Shown piece by piece: positions 9,164 to 19,800 of a stretch of DNA of 64,000 nt. The stretch's first letter is position 1, and each line of letters begins with the position of its first letter. The DNA comes from DATBAX01 sp963762965 (GTDB lineage: Bacteria; Acidobacteriota; Terriglobia; Terriglobales; Acidobacteriaceae): NCBI GenBank assembly GCA_963762965.1, contig CAVXME010000001.1, forward strand, positions 2,728,001 to 2,792,000, given 5' to 3'. The position numbers and the translations under genes are program-made. The notes beneath the pieces are model-generated. The model searched no databases. It worked only from the letters and a program-made list of their open reading frames with translations, and had not been told where the DNA came from.

Positions 9164-9390
9164 CAGCTGGAGCCTCCGAATTCCACCCAGGTTCTTCCGG
9201 CAATTAGCCCGGATTCACCTAATGATTCCTTTAAGTTACAGTGGATCAGCCGGGTTCGCAATCAATCCTTCTACACGAAAGTGGGATTCACAGCCCGTTC
9301 TTTGGTAAGCTGGTAGAACAATAAATAGTCGTGGTTTTTCCCAGCTTGATCGCCCACTCCGCAAAAATGGGCGTATGTTTAATTCTGTGA

Positions 9391-9720
9391 GTGAGTTACA
9401 GGTTGTGGCAGGTGGGTGAAGAGAAAAAGAAGTCGCGTTGGGGATGGCCTCTGGGCATGATGGCTACCGGGGTGGCAGGCGCTGCTCTGATAGTTTTTCG
9501 TGGCTGCTGGCATGGCAGAATGAGCTGGCCGGTACGCCTGCAAAAGCATTCCTACCAGGTCTGCCTGGGTTGCGGCATTAAGCGTTTGTTCGATGAAAAC
9601 GCCTTTCGTGCCTATGGGCCGTACAGTTACGACCTGAATCGTCTGATTGCCTGGGACCTGGCGCACCAGGACCGGCCCGAAACTGAGACTGAGCCGATCG
9701 AACAGCGTCCTGCTTCCTGA
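9391..9720 (+). CDS. Small membrane-anchored CxxC protein
   Basis: About 109 residues from GTG (9391); a second in-frame GTG at 9412 is possible. Residues ~20-37 (PLGMMATGVAGAALIVF) form one membrane segment, followed by a possible metal or redox motif YQVCLGCGIKRLFDE. The phrase YQVCLxC recurs in the PilZ protein at 50079-50603, so this looks like a shared acidobacterial module. It precedes a PilZ gene on the same strand. Function unknown. Confidence 0.6.
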   Translation: MSYRLWQVGEEKKKSRWGWPLGMMATGVAGAALIVFRGCWHGRMSWPVRLQKHSYQVCLGCGIKRLFDENAFRAYGPYSYDLNRLIAWDLAHQDRPETETEPIEQRPAS

Positions 9721-9856
9721 TTGCCTTCTGTCCGCTTTCCTGAAGTTTTCCATGAATGTTCTATAACGGCCCAGTTTGTCATGGGTACTGCTCGGACATT
9801 CTCGCGAACCAGCCCGGTTACTGAGACGCCGCCAACCCCAGGGCTAGAATTTCTGG

Positions 9857-10678
9857 ATGCGGTTTGTGCCGGATGGAATTGCGTCTGTGGAGAGCCCTGT
9901 GCTGGCGGCCGAACCCACACGGGAACCTCGTCGCCATCGGCTCCCGATGCAGACCCTCACCTACGTCAACCTGGACCACGCCAATGGCGGCATTATTCGC
10001 AACCTCACGCCTAGTGGAATGGCGGTGCAGGCAGTTTCTCCCTTGCGCGCGGACCAGTCGGTGCACGTTCGATTCGAGCTGCTGGGCCCACGATTGCGTA
10101 TCGAAACCGCTGGGCGTGTGGCTTGGGCCGACTCCGCGGGCCGGGCGGGGATTGAGTTTCTTAATCTTTCGCGGCGTTCGGCGCGACTGTTGAAAGACTG
10201 GCTGTTTACCCAGCTTCTCGCCGGGGCGCAGCTGGCTTCGCGGCCGGACTCCATGTTTCGTCGCGATATCAGCCCCGGCGCGCCGGGTTTGCTGTTTTCC
10301 GCCGCCGCCCGGCCGGCCATTGCTCTACGTCCGAACGAAATCAAATTGCAGAGTGCGGTGTTTGCGGAAGAGCCGCAACTGTTGCAGATCCCCTGGTGTC
10401 CCATTCCCATCGCAGTGTCAATTTTTTCACGATCGGTGGACGGCTTGATCCTGGCGTCGGCCGTATTGTTGTTTTCCTTGGTTTCGCTGGCCATGACGCA
10501 GCTTCTTCCGGCATGGCCACTGGCGTTCGCGCTGGTGTTGGTTTCCGGCACGCTCTTCTCGGGTGCTTATTGGATGCTGTTTAGTTTCTGGATGGGCACC
10601 ACGCCGGGAGCGCACCTGGCGCATCTGGCTGGAGCACAGAGTCAGTCGCAGGAAGAGGAGCAGCCAAGATTCCGGTAG
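9857..10678 (+). CDS. PilZ-domain membrane protein
   Basis: 273 residues. The N-terminal ~120 residues form a PilZ-like barrel: RRHRLPMQTLTYVNLD opens it, NLTPSGMAVQAVSPLR is the family's D/NxSxxG-type strand, and GRVAWADSAGRAGIEFLNLS is the closing pair. The canonical c-di-GMP RxxxR motif is only loosely present (EPRRHRLP). Residues ~195-255 contain two hydrophobic segments (LASAVLLFSLVSLAMTQLL and PLAFALVLVSGTLFSGAYW), so the barrel is cytoplasmic and tethered. The start at 9857 is the first reasonable ATG. Probably a c-di-GMP effector or PilZ-fold adaptor. Confidence 0.75.
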   Translation: MRFVPDGIASVESPVLAAEPTREPRRHRLPMQTLTYVNLDHANGGIIRNLTPSGMAVQAVSPLRADQSVHVRFELLGPRLRIETAGRVAWADSAGRAGIEFLNLSRRSARLLKDWLFTQLLAGAQLASRPDSMFRRDISPGAPGLLFSAAARPAIALRPNEIKLQSAVFAEEPQLLQIPWCPIPIAVSIFSRSVDGLILASAVLLFSLVSLAMTQLLPAWPLAFALVLVSGTLFSGAYWMLFSFWMGTTPGAHLAHLAGAQSQSQEEEQPRFR

Positions 10679-10683
10679 GGCAG

Positions 10684-10822
10684 CGCTCAGCCATCAGCTG
10701 TCAGCCAAATCAAAATCAAAGTCTTTAACCGCAAAGCTCGCTAAGAAAAGCGAAGGGCGCGAAGATAATTCAGGGACTGTTTGTGCTTAGCTAAGAGCTA
10801 GAAGCTGACGGCTGAGAGCTAG
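10684..10822. repeat. Intergenic repeat cluster (CAGCTGTCAGC and AGCTAGAAGCT types)
   Basis: Between convergent genes lie CATCAGCTGTCAGCC, a TTAACCGCAAAG...GCGCGAAG stretch and AGCTAAGAGCTAGAAGCTGACG. Related AGCTAGAAGCT strings recur at 17667-17735 and 59897-59989. No protein or clear terminator. Read as dispersed noncoding repeats. Confidence 0.55.
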
Positions 10823-11493
10823 TTGCTCAGATATTGCCGCTCCAGCCAGAGTTGCAAGTTTCGCTTGGTGGCGAGGTTGGCGTCCAGAAAACGAATTCCG
10901 GCTTCGCCCTGTCCATTCTGCCACACCACTTCTCCGGCCAGCTTCAAAGAGCGTTTGGTTCCGGGAAGCGCGAAGTTTATTTTCACAGGGCCGGTCCCCG
11001 GCAGCGCTTCTTGCGTATGGACCCGGACGCCGCCCTGGCTCACATTCAAAATGTGGGCCTGAAAATGGCTGTTGCGATTGAAGGTGACGGATACCGGAGA
11101 ATCCAGGGGTTGGCGGTGATAGCGAAGCCTGCCATTTAAGATCATGTTGCGGGCGGCGGACAGAGTGTGTACCGCTTGCTCGACCGAAATCGGCTTCTGG
11201 AAAATGAAAGTGGCATCTTTGGATTCGAAGTCTCGCGTTCCCGATGGCCCCCGAAGAATCACCAGCGGCACCGTGTTCTGAAAGAAACTGTCGCCGAGAC
11301 CACGCAGCAGACCCGGAGTGCCGGCAAGATCGGAATCAACGATCAAAGCGTCGATCTTTGATTTGGCGATCTTGTCGAGAGCACGCTCCGGTTCGGTTTC
11401 CACCTCGACGCCGATATGCAGGCTGCCGAGAATGCATTGCAAGACGCTGACTTCGGCCCAATCGCGGGAAACCACCAGCGAGGAAAGTGTCAT
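10819..11493 (-). CDS. Receiver-like and PilZ two-domain protein
   Basis: 224 residues. Residues 1-115 resemble a response-regulator receiver: a candidate phospho-Asp in IDALIVDSDLAG and the conserved Lys in FIFQKPIS, but the usual acidic pair after the first strand is only partly present (VVSRDW). Residues ~120-222 form a PilZ domain (RYHRQPLDSPVSVTF with the RxxxR-type start, ILNVSQGGVRVHTQE, GEVVWQNGQGEAGIRFLD). The pairing suggests a phosphorylation- or c-di-GMP-controlled adaptor, for motility or secretion in related systems. It faces the other PilZ gene tail to tail. Whether the receiver is phosphorylated is open. Confidence 0.8.
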   Translation of the reverse strand: MTLSSLVVSRDWAEVSVLQCILGSLHIGVEVETEPERALDKIAKSKIDALIVDSDLAGTPGLLRGLGDSFFQNTVPLVILRGPSGTRDFESKDATFIFQKPISVEQAVHTLSAARNMILNGRLRYHRQPLDSPVSVTFNRNSHFQAHILNVSQGGVRVHTQEALPGTGPVKINFALPGTKRSLKLAGEVVWQNGQGEAGIRFLDANLATKRNLQLWLERQYLSN

Positions 11494-11550
11494 GCAGCCA
11501 CTCTAGTCTGGAGGGTTAGCATGCCCTAGATAACGAAAGTAATAAAGGCC

Positions 11551-11583
11551 TGGGCTCTGGGCTTTAGGCGCTGGGCCCCGGGG
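11551..11583. repeat. CTTTAGGC-type repeat overlapping a gene end
   Basis: Contains GGCTTTAGGCGCTGGGC (11560-11576), found in reverse complement at 52227-52243. Here it supplies the last codons and stop of the minus-strand membrane protein, so the repeat has become coding at its edge. Confidence 0.6.
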
Positions 11584-12427
11584 CTGCGTCGAAATTATTT
11601 ATTCGTTCTCGGAATGGGGGAAACGCCAGCCAAACGATGATCACGCTAAGCGTGGCTCCGTAGATGAGGGGGGCTTGCATTCCCATTCTCCATTCATAAA
11701 AGAACCAGTTGGACGCTCCAGTGAAATGGCCGAAAATGAAAGCAAAAATGCAAACCAGTGCGATCATTTTCGGAAGGATCGACGCCAACTGGAATGCAGC
11801 CCAGGCGTAGAACAGGTCGTAAAGAAGGAAGGCCATCCAACCGTATCCCAGGAACAACCGGCTCAGCGCGTTGGCCTCATGCACGGTCTCGGGATGGCGC
11901 CAATAGCTGCTTGGCTGACCGAGCAGCGTCAGGGTCAAATCGAGAAGGATGGTGCCGACCACGACCCAACGAAGCCGCTTTACGATTGGATCGGCGGGGC
12001 CATCTGCGGGGAACGACGAGAACACCACGGCCGCGCTCAGTACTATGCCATAGACAATGGGGCCTTGCACGCCCAAATGCCAGCGAACCGCCAGCCAATT
12101 GCATGCGCCAAAGAAATGGCCGAATAAAAGAGAGAAAATTGTGATCAACGCCACCATTCCGGGAAGAACAGACACGGCCAGGAACGCCGCCGACAAATAA
12201 ACCACGCTAGCGCCAACATAAGCCGGCCACCCATTGCCCAAATAAAACTCAAAAGTGTGATTGGTTTTATCGTGAATGGACAATCCATCGCCGCGAATCG
12301 CTGTTTCCGGATGATGCCAAAAACTCTCGGGCTGGCCCGAAAGCGTGTTGACCATGCTGAATAGCATCGCGCCAATCATTACCCAGCGCAGCCGCTTGAC
12401 GATTCGTTCACTGGTTAATTTGAGCAT
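11564..12427 (-). CDS. Multi-pass membrane protein with internal duplication
   Basis: 287 residues, about eight hydrophobic segments. The two halves are clearly related: RIVKRLRWVMIGAMLFSMVN and PIVKRLRWVVVGTILLDLTL each start a half and are followed by GQPESFWHHPETA and GQPSSYWRHPETV; matching GHFFGACNWLAVRW and GHFTGASNWFFYEW close them. This indicates tandem duplication of a ~140-residue, four-helix unit. No enzymatic motif was recognised, but the repeated WRHPE and GA(C/S)NW motifs look functional. The C-terminus lies in a repeat. It follows the epimerase on the same strand with a 49-base gap. Confidence 0.7.
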   Translation of the reverse strand: MLKLTSERIVKRLRWVMIGAMLFSMVNTLSGQPESFWHHPETAIRGDGLSIHDKTNHTFEFYLGNGWPAYVGASVVYLSAAFLAVSVLPGMVALITIFSLLFGHFFGACNWLAVRWHLGVQGPIVYGIVLSAAVVFSSFPADGPADPIVKRLRWVVVGTILLDLTLTLLGQPSSYWRHPETVHEANALSRLFLGYGWMAFLLYDLFYAWAAFQLASILPKMIALVCIFAFIFGHFTGASNWFFYEWRMGMQAPLIYGATLSVIIVWLAFPPFRERINNFDAAPGPSA

Positions 12428-12476
12428 GGCATGATTTAGCGCTGGCTTATGACTTAGGTCTAAACCCGAGGGCCCA

Positions 12477-13418
12477 TTATTTCTGCGTGCGATACCAATC
12501 CACTGTCAGCTTCAGTCCATCTTCAAAATTCACTTGCGGCTTGTATCCCAGATGTTTTTCGGATCGAGCCAGGTCGGCGAGAGAATGCTTTACGTCGCCG
12601 GCACGTTCTGGTCCATATTTCACATCACCGTTGAAACCGATGATCTTTTTCAACACGTGGAAGGTCTCATTCAAGTCGATACGAGTTCCCGTCGCCACGT
12701 TGAAGACCTGTCCCGCGACCTCACCGGCGGGAGCTTTGCAAGCCAGAAGGTTGGCATGCACAACGTTTGCGATGAAGGTGAAATCGCGGCTCTGGGCGCC
12801 GTCCCCGTGGATGAGGGGCGACTCTCCCTTGAGCATTTGCGTGATGAACTTGGCCAGCACGCCGGAGTAGGGCGAAGTGGGGTCCTGGCGAGGGCCGAAG
12901 ATGTTGAAGTAACGCAGGCTGACGGTTTCCAGGCCGTAACAACGGTAGAACGAAGTCATGTAATTCTCGCTGGCCAGTTTGGCCACGGCGTAAGGAGAGA
13001 TCGGATTGGGTTTCATGTCCTCATGCTTGGGCAGCGTCGGGGTATCGCCATACGCTGAGGACGAAGCGGCATAGACCACGCGTTTTACCTTGGCGTCGCG
13101 CGCCGCGACCAGCACATTTACGGTCGCATCCACGTTGGCACGATTGCTGCCCAGCGGATCAAGGACCGACTTGGGGACGGACGGGATGGCAGCCTCATGG
13201 AAAATGTAGTCCACTCCCTGGCAGACTTCCTGGACCGCGGGCATATCGAGCAAGTCGGCTTCGCGAAAATCCACGTGGGCCTGAATTTCGCTGAGGTTCT
13301 CTTTCTTCCCCGTGGAAAGATTATCGATTCCGCGGACCTGATCGCCTTGCGCCAGCACGGCGCGGGCGAGCGAGGATCCGATGAAACCGGCGACGCCAGT
13401 GATGAGATATAAGGCCAT
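12477..13418 (-). CDS. NAD-dependent sugar-nucleotide epimerase (extended SDR, WbpP/GalE type)
   Basis: 313 residues, the normal length for the extended short-chain dehydrogenase family. The N-terminal NAD motif is TGVAGFIGSSLARAV, the acidic NAD ribose contact is GIDNLSTGK, the catalytic Ser region is YAASSSAYGDT and the Tyr-Lys pair is in SPYAVAKLASE. LRYFNIFGPRQDP is the conserved substrate-side motif of UDP-hexose/UDP-HexNAc 4-epimerases, closest in style to WbpP. Likely provides sugar nucleotides for surface polysaccharide; exact substrate unknown. No glycan cluster surrounds it. Confidence 0.9.
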   Translation of the reverse strand: MALYLITGVAGFIGSSLARAVLAQGDQVRGIDNLSTGKKENLSEIQAHVDFREADLLDMPAVQEVCQGVDYIFHEAAIPSVPKSVLDPLGSNRANVDATVNVLVAARDAKVKRVVYAASSSAYGDTPTLPKHEDMKPNPISPYAVAKLASENYMTSFYRCYGLETVSLRYFNIFGPRQDPTSPYSGVLAKFITQMLKGESPLIHGDGAQSRDFTFIANVVHANLLACKAPAGEVAGQVFNVATGTRIDLNETFHVLKKIIGFNGDVKYGPERAGDVKHSLADLARSEKHLGYKPQVNFEDGLKLTVDWYRTQK

Positions 13419-13486
13419 AGGTATTCATCATAATGGAAGAAACTCGCGCATGGAGGGACGCGGCAAACACAAAAGTAATTAGAAGG

Positions 13487-14137
13487 CTAACGCCGGGTTG
13501 GGTTGTGCGGGTTCTGGCTGCTTTCGAGCAGTTCCGTAAACTGACGCCGGGTCAGCGTGTCGTGCACCTGAAAGAACTTCGCCAGATCGGTGAGTGCAGC
13601 GTTGGGATTCAGAATGATCGAGAAGCTGTGAGTAGGGGGCGACTCAGCGGGACCAACTGCGATTGCGGAGGGTGTGTCCCCGGCAAGATGAAGCAGCAAA
13701 CGGTCGAGAGCTTCCGGGTCCTCGACTTCCGTAAAGGCAATCCCCATGCCGAGCAGTGCATAGGACGTTCTCACAATTCCCTTGGCCCGCACCCGGATTC
13801 CGTCCACCTCGAGAACCATGTTTACGGCGGAATCAAGGGGAGAGGTTGCCGCCATCTCGATATAGCAACCGCTGCGGCTAATGTCGGCTACGGTGCCCCA
13901 GGTGCGCACAGTGCTGGCCTCGGAACAGAATTCCGCGCTGCCTGCGCACTTGTAGCGAGGATCCGCCCGCCGGTTGGCAGGGGAGTCTGGCTGGTTCTCG
14001 CCGGATATCGTTACCGGCTGAACCAAAGAGATAGTGTCTGGCTCTGACCGAAGTTCTTTCAGGCTGGGCATGGATTCTGTGCCCGGTGTGGTTGTCCCGG
14101 CCCCAGTGTTTCCATCAAGGTTCGGCCAATATTCCAT
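13487..14137 (-). CDS. PilZ-domain protein
   Basis: About 216 residues from the ATG at 14137, preferred because GGAGCGGAGC lies just before it; the frame is open to 14182 through weaker TTG codons. An unstructured Thr/Ser/Pro-rich lead (~60 residues) is followed by a PilZ domain: PANRRADPRYKCAGSAEF contains an RRxxxR-type motif, DISRSGCYIEMAATSPL is the (D/N)xSxxG strand and MGIAFTEVEDPEALDRL ends the barrel. Both c-di-GMP-binding motifs are better preserved here than in the PilZ proteins at 9857 and 10819, so nucleotide binding is likely. Confidence 0.82.
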   Translation of the reverse strand: MEYWPNLDGNTGAGTTTPGTESMPSLKELRSEPDTISLVQPVTISGENQPDSPANRRADPRYKCAGSAEFCSEASTVRTWGTVADISRSGCYIEMAATSPLDSAVNMVLEVDGIRVRAKGIVRTSYALLGMGIAFTEVEDPEALDRLLLHLAGDTPSAIAVGPAESPPTHSFSIILNPNAALTDLAKFFQVHDTLTRRQFTELLESSQNPHNPTRR

Positions 14138-14292
14138 GCTCCGCTCCAGCTCAACTCGAGTGAGAACGCAAGTGTGCAACAAGTCGTTACTTTCGATCTT
14201 ACGGAAGCTGGTTCACGGAGCGCAGTCGAGGCGGCAAGGTTCCGGTTACGGAAGGCGGATGAATTCCCATTTTGGGATGGAAATGGAGATGC

Positions 14293-14892
14293 TTAAACAG
14301 GAGGGTTTTCAATCGCAGCCCGAATTTCCTGCCAGAGCTGTTCTTTGCCGGCCCCGGTTCGGGCCGAGAAGGGAACAATGCGGGTTCCGGGATTTTCCTG
14401 GGTGAAGAGGCGCAAGGCGTTGTGCAGTTGGTTTCCGGAGAGCCGGTCGCTTTTAGTGGCGACGATCAGGTGGGGACGGCCGCTTGTATTGAGGTAGTCG
14501 ATAAGCTGTTTGTCATTCGGCTGCGGCGGCACACTGATGTCCACGAGCGCGAGGCAGAGCGCCAAAGTGGGGCGGTCATTGAGATACGGATCGATGAAAG
14601 TAGGCCATTGGCTGGAAACCTCGCGCGAAATTTTGGCATATCCGTAGCCGGGGAGGTCGGCGAAAATCAGCTCCGGTTGCGGCTTTCCAGCCCAGCGCAA
14701 TTCGAAGAAATTGATGGCGCGGGTGCGTCCGGGAGTGGAACTGGTTTTTGCCAGCTTGGCGCCCAGCAGGGAATTGATCACGCTGGATTTGCCGACGTTC
14801 GATCGTCCTAAGAAGGCGATTTCGGGCAGAGTGGGCGCGGGGAACAGGGCCGCGTCGGTGGCCGACATCATGAATCGAGCTAGGACACGCAT
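14293..14892 (-). CDS. engB: Ribosome-assembly GTPase EngB (YihA/YsxC)
   Basis: 199 residues, typical for EngB. G1 is GRSNVGKSSVIN, G2/G3 include SSTPGRTRAINFFEL and ADLPGYGYAK, and G4 is VATKSDRLS. The PGYGYA form of G3 is diagnostic for this family, which helps mature the 50S subunit. It is the last recognisable gene of the minus-strand run that starts at tig, though the lon terminator at 15197-15224 separates it from lon. Confidence 0.96.
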   Translation of the reverse strand: MRVLARFMMSATDAALFPAPTLPEIAFLGRSNVGKSSVINSLLGAKLAKTSSTPGRTRAINFFELRWAGKPQPELIFADLPGYGYAKISREVSSQWPTFIDPYLNDRPTLALCLALVDISVPPQPNDKQLIDYLNTSGRPHLIVATKSDRLSGNQLHNALRLFTQENPGTRIVPFSARTGAGKEQLWQEIRAAIENPPV

Positions 14893-14928
14893 AAATCAGT
14901 TTGCAGGTTTGAGAGCCAAGTTGCAAGC

Positions 14929-15147
14929 TTACAGGCCGAGCGGGCGCTTGTTGTCCACGTCAGCCTCTTTGACCGGAATGTACTTGTTGCGGAGATAAAG
15001 GATTCCGGCAACCGCAATTCCGATCAACACGCTGATCCCGAAAAACAGGCGGTACGCGGGAAAAGAAATCAGGACGGCCACCACCACCGCGATGGCCACG
15101 AGCAGACTGGTGGTGCTCTTCATGCGCATCCGGAAAACGAACGCCAT
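14929..15147 (-). CDS. Small two-helix membrane protein
   Basis: 72 residues from the ATG at 15147, which follows AGGAG by six bases. Two hydrophobic segments (LLVAIAVVVAVLISFPAYRLFFGI and LIGIAVAGILYL, almost continuous) are followed by a short charged tail (KEADVDNKRP). Function not recognisable. It sits between the lon terminator and engB and may be transcribed with engB. Confidence 0.65.
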   Translation of the reverse strand: MAFVFRMRMKSTTSLLVAIAVVVAVLISFPAYRLFFGISVLIGIAVAGILYLRNKYIPVKEADVDNKRPLGL

Positions 15148-15196
15148 GGGAAACTCCTGGGGCAAATAGCAGAAGATATCTTATGCCGAAAAAAGA

Positions 15197-15224
15197 AAAT
15201 GGCCCACAGTTTTGTGGGCCATTT
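15197..15224 (-). terminator. Intrinsic terminator after lon
   Basis: AAATGGCCCACA (15197-15208) pairs perfectly with TGTGGGCCATTT (15213-15224) around a four-base loop: a 12-bp stem with A/T tracts on both sides. It is 23 bases beyond the lon stop on the minus strand, where the A tract on the plus strand becomes the U-run. Confidence 0.85.
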
Positions 15225-15246
15225 TTACAGGAATTCTGATTTCCTC

Positions 15247-17652
<2,406 letters not shown>

Positions 17653-17666
17653 TATTTCTCCGAAAT

Positions 17667-17735
17667 CAGCTTCTAGCTACTAGCTCTTAGCTTCTAGCCT
17701 TCCCGATTAACTCCTCACAAACGCTAGAAGCTTCC
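17667..17735. repeat. AGCTTCTAGCTAC-type intergenic repeat
   Basis: CAGCTTCTAGCTACTAGCTC, TTAGCTTCTAGCC and ACGCTAGAAGCTTCC are variants of one ~10-base palindromic unit (AGCTTCTAGC / GCTAGAAGCT). They fill the gap between clpX and lon. The same unit recurs at 10790-10822 and 59897-59989. Confidence 0.6.
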
Positions 17736-17744
17736 TTACCGAGC

Positions 17745-19025
17745 TTATCCCGCCTTGTCCATCATGGCCAGCGAAACGTTGCGTTTTTCCACCATGTCCT
17801 TGGTGACTTCAAATTCCTTGACTTTCTTCTGGCTGGGCAAATGGTACATCAGATCGAGCATCAATTCTTCCAGAATCATGCGCAGGCCTCGGGCCCCGAC
17901 TTTGCGCGCCATGGCCTGACGGGCGATGGCTTTGAGCGCTTCGTCGCTGAACTTCAAGCGTACATTCTCGAACTCGAAGAGCCGCACGTATTGCTTGATG
18001 ATGGCGTTCTTGGGACGAGTCAGAATTTCGATCAGCGCGAATTCGTCGAGATCTTCGAGGACGCCAAGAACCGGCAGCCGGCCGACAAATTCGGGGATCA
18101 ACCCGAACTTGATGAGGTCTTCCGGTTGCGCATCGCTAAGAAGCTCGTAATTCTCTTTGCGTTTGTTCGCTGCCATGTCCTGGGTCTCGGGTTCTTCTCC
18201 GGTCTTGAACCCCAGCGACTTGCGCCCCGCACGGCGCCCAATGATCTTGTCCAGTCCGACGAACGCTCCGCCGCAAATGAAAAGGATGTTGGTCGTATCC
18301 ACCGGCGTAAATTCCTGGTGGGGATGCTTGCGTCCGCCTTGCGGCGGAACGTTCGCAATCGTACCTTCCAGAATCTTCAGCAAAGCCTGCTGCACACCCT
18401 CGCCGGAAACGTCGCGAGTGATGGAGGGGTTCTCGTCCTTGCGGCCAATCTTGTCGACTTCGTCAATATAGATGATGCCGGTTTGGGCGCGTCCCACGTC
18501 GCCATCGGCGGCTTGCAGCAGCTTGAGGATAATGTTTTCGACGTCCTCGCCAACGTAGCCGGCTTCGGTCAAAGTAGTCGCGTCCACAATGGCGAAAGGG
18601 ACATCCAGCATGCGGGCCAGTGTTTGCGCCATCAGCGTTTTGCCGGTGCCGGTCGAGCCGATGAGCATGATGTTCGACTTGCTCAGCTCAATGCCATCAC
18701 CCACGCGCTGCCGGTTCATGTAAATGCGCTTGTAGTGGTTGTAAACGGCAACAGCGAGTTTCTTCTTGGTCTGTTCCTGGCCGATAACATACTCGTCGAG
18801 GAACGCCTTGACCTCTTGCGGCTTAGGAAGCTGGTTCGGAGTGGTGGCGGGAGGCGTCGCAGTCCGGTCGTCTTCCAGGATGGAATTGCAGACAGCTACG
18901 CACTCATCGCAAATGTAGGCCCTGGGATAATCGCTGGGAGAAGAAATCAGTTTGGCAACGGCGTCCTGCGATTTGTGGCAGAACGAACAACGCAGAATCT
19001 CCTCGGTACCGGTCCGGTTTTTCAC
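17745..19025 (-). CDS. clpX: ATP-dependent Clp protease ATP-binding subunit ClpX
   Basis: 426 residues. The N-terminal zinc-binding domain has CSFCHKS and CDECVAVC (four Cys). The AAA+ domain has Walker A GSTGTGKTLMAQ, pore loop GYVG (AGYVGEDVENI), Walker B IIYIDEVDKIG, the RKH loop in QGGRKHPHQE and sensor 2 KVGARGLR. It unfolds tagged proteins and feeds them to ClpP, whose gene lies immediately upstream (19127-19744) on the same strand: the standard clpP-clpX operon. Confidence 0.98.
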   Translation of the reverse strand: MKNRTGTEEILRCSFCHKSQDAVAKLISSPSDYPRAYICDECVAVCNSILEDDRTATPPATTPNQLPKPQEVKAFLDEYVIGQEQTKKKLAVAVYNHYKRIYMNRQRVGDGIELSKSNIMLIGSTGTGKTLMAQTLARMLDVPFAIVDATTLTEAGYVGEDVENIILKLLQAADGDVGRAQTGIIYIDEVDKIGRKDENPSITRDVSGEGVQQALLKILEGTIANVPPQGGRKHPHQEFTPVDTTNILFICGGAFVGLDKIIGRRAGRKSLGFKTGEEPETQDMAANKRKENYELLSDAQPEDLIKFGLIPEFVGRLPVLGVLEDLDEFALIEILTRPKNAIIKQYVRLFEFENVRLKFSDEALKAIARQAMARKVGARGLRMILEELMLDLMYHLPSQKKVKEFEVTKDMVEKRNVSLAMMDKAG

Positions 19026-19126
19026 TCCGCCTTACTCCTTTGTTGGTCCCGATCCCCGAACTCCAATCCCGCGGGGAGCGATCGTTTCGCGCCGAGACGT
19101 TAGGGAAGCGATCGGCGGAAGCCCGA

Positions 19127-19744
19127 TCATACCTTCTCTCTCGTCTTGTAGATGATATCGTCTATGATTCCGTACTCTTTTGCCTGCTGCGCGTTCATGA
19201 TGAAGTCGCGCTCCACGTCTTTCTCCACTTTATCCAGCTTTTGCCCGCTGTGCTTGGATAGTAACTGATTAGTAATCTCCCTCATACGCAGGATTTCGCG
19301 GGCGTGAATGTCAATATCCGTGGCCTGCCCCGACAATCCGCCCATGGAGGGCTGATGTATAAGGATACGTGAATTGGGCAGCGCGAGCCGTTTTTTCGGC
19401 TCTCCGGCAGCCAAAAGTAACGCCGCCATGCTGGCCGCCTGGCCAATACAGATGGTGGTAACGTCGTTCTTTACATACTGCATGGTGTCATAAATCGCCA
19501 TGCCCGCCGTGATGGAGCCGCCCGGCGAGTTGATGTAAAGCTGGATGTCTTTCTCCGGATCTTCCTGCGCCAGAAATAACATCTGTGCTATCACCAGGTT
19601 GGCGATGTTGTCATCGATCGGCGTGCCGATAAAAATGATGTTGTCCCGCAGCAGCCGGGAGTAAATGTCGTAAGCCCGCTCACCCCGTCCGGTCTGTTCG
19701 ATGACCATGGGAACTAACATCATTTGCGGATCTTTCACGTTCAC
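19127..19744 (-). CDS. clpP: ATP-dependent Clp protease proteolytic subunit ClpP
   Basis: 205 residues. Catalytic Ser is in GQAASMAALLLAAG, His in RILIHQPSMGG, and the following helix carries the Asp. The N-terminal axial loop segment (LVPMVIEQTGRGERAYDIYS) is standard. Forms the double-ring barrel used by ClpX. Located between tig and clpX, the order conserved in many bacteria, and cotranscription is likely because the gaps are 56 and 101 bases. Confidence 0.98.
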   Translation of the reverse strand: MNVKDPQMMLVPMVIEQTGRGERAYDIYSRLLRDNIIFIGTPIDDNIANLVIAQMLFLAQEDPEKDIQLYINSPGGSITAGMAIYDTMQYVKNDVTTICIGQAASMAALLLAAGEPKKRLALPNSRILIHQPSMGGLSGQATDIDIHAREILRMREITNQLLSKHSGQKLDKVEKDVERDFIMNAQQAKEYGIIDDIIYKTREKV

Positions 19745-19800
19745 CTTTCACACTCCTACCCAACCTGCCTGGGCTTCTGGGGGGATCGAAAACGGCCCGC

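Noticed and set aside
17841..19103. Long plus-strand frame opposite clpX
   Set aside because: Antisense to a certain gene, no recognisable domain or ribosome-binding site.
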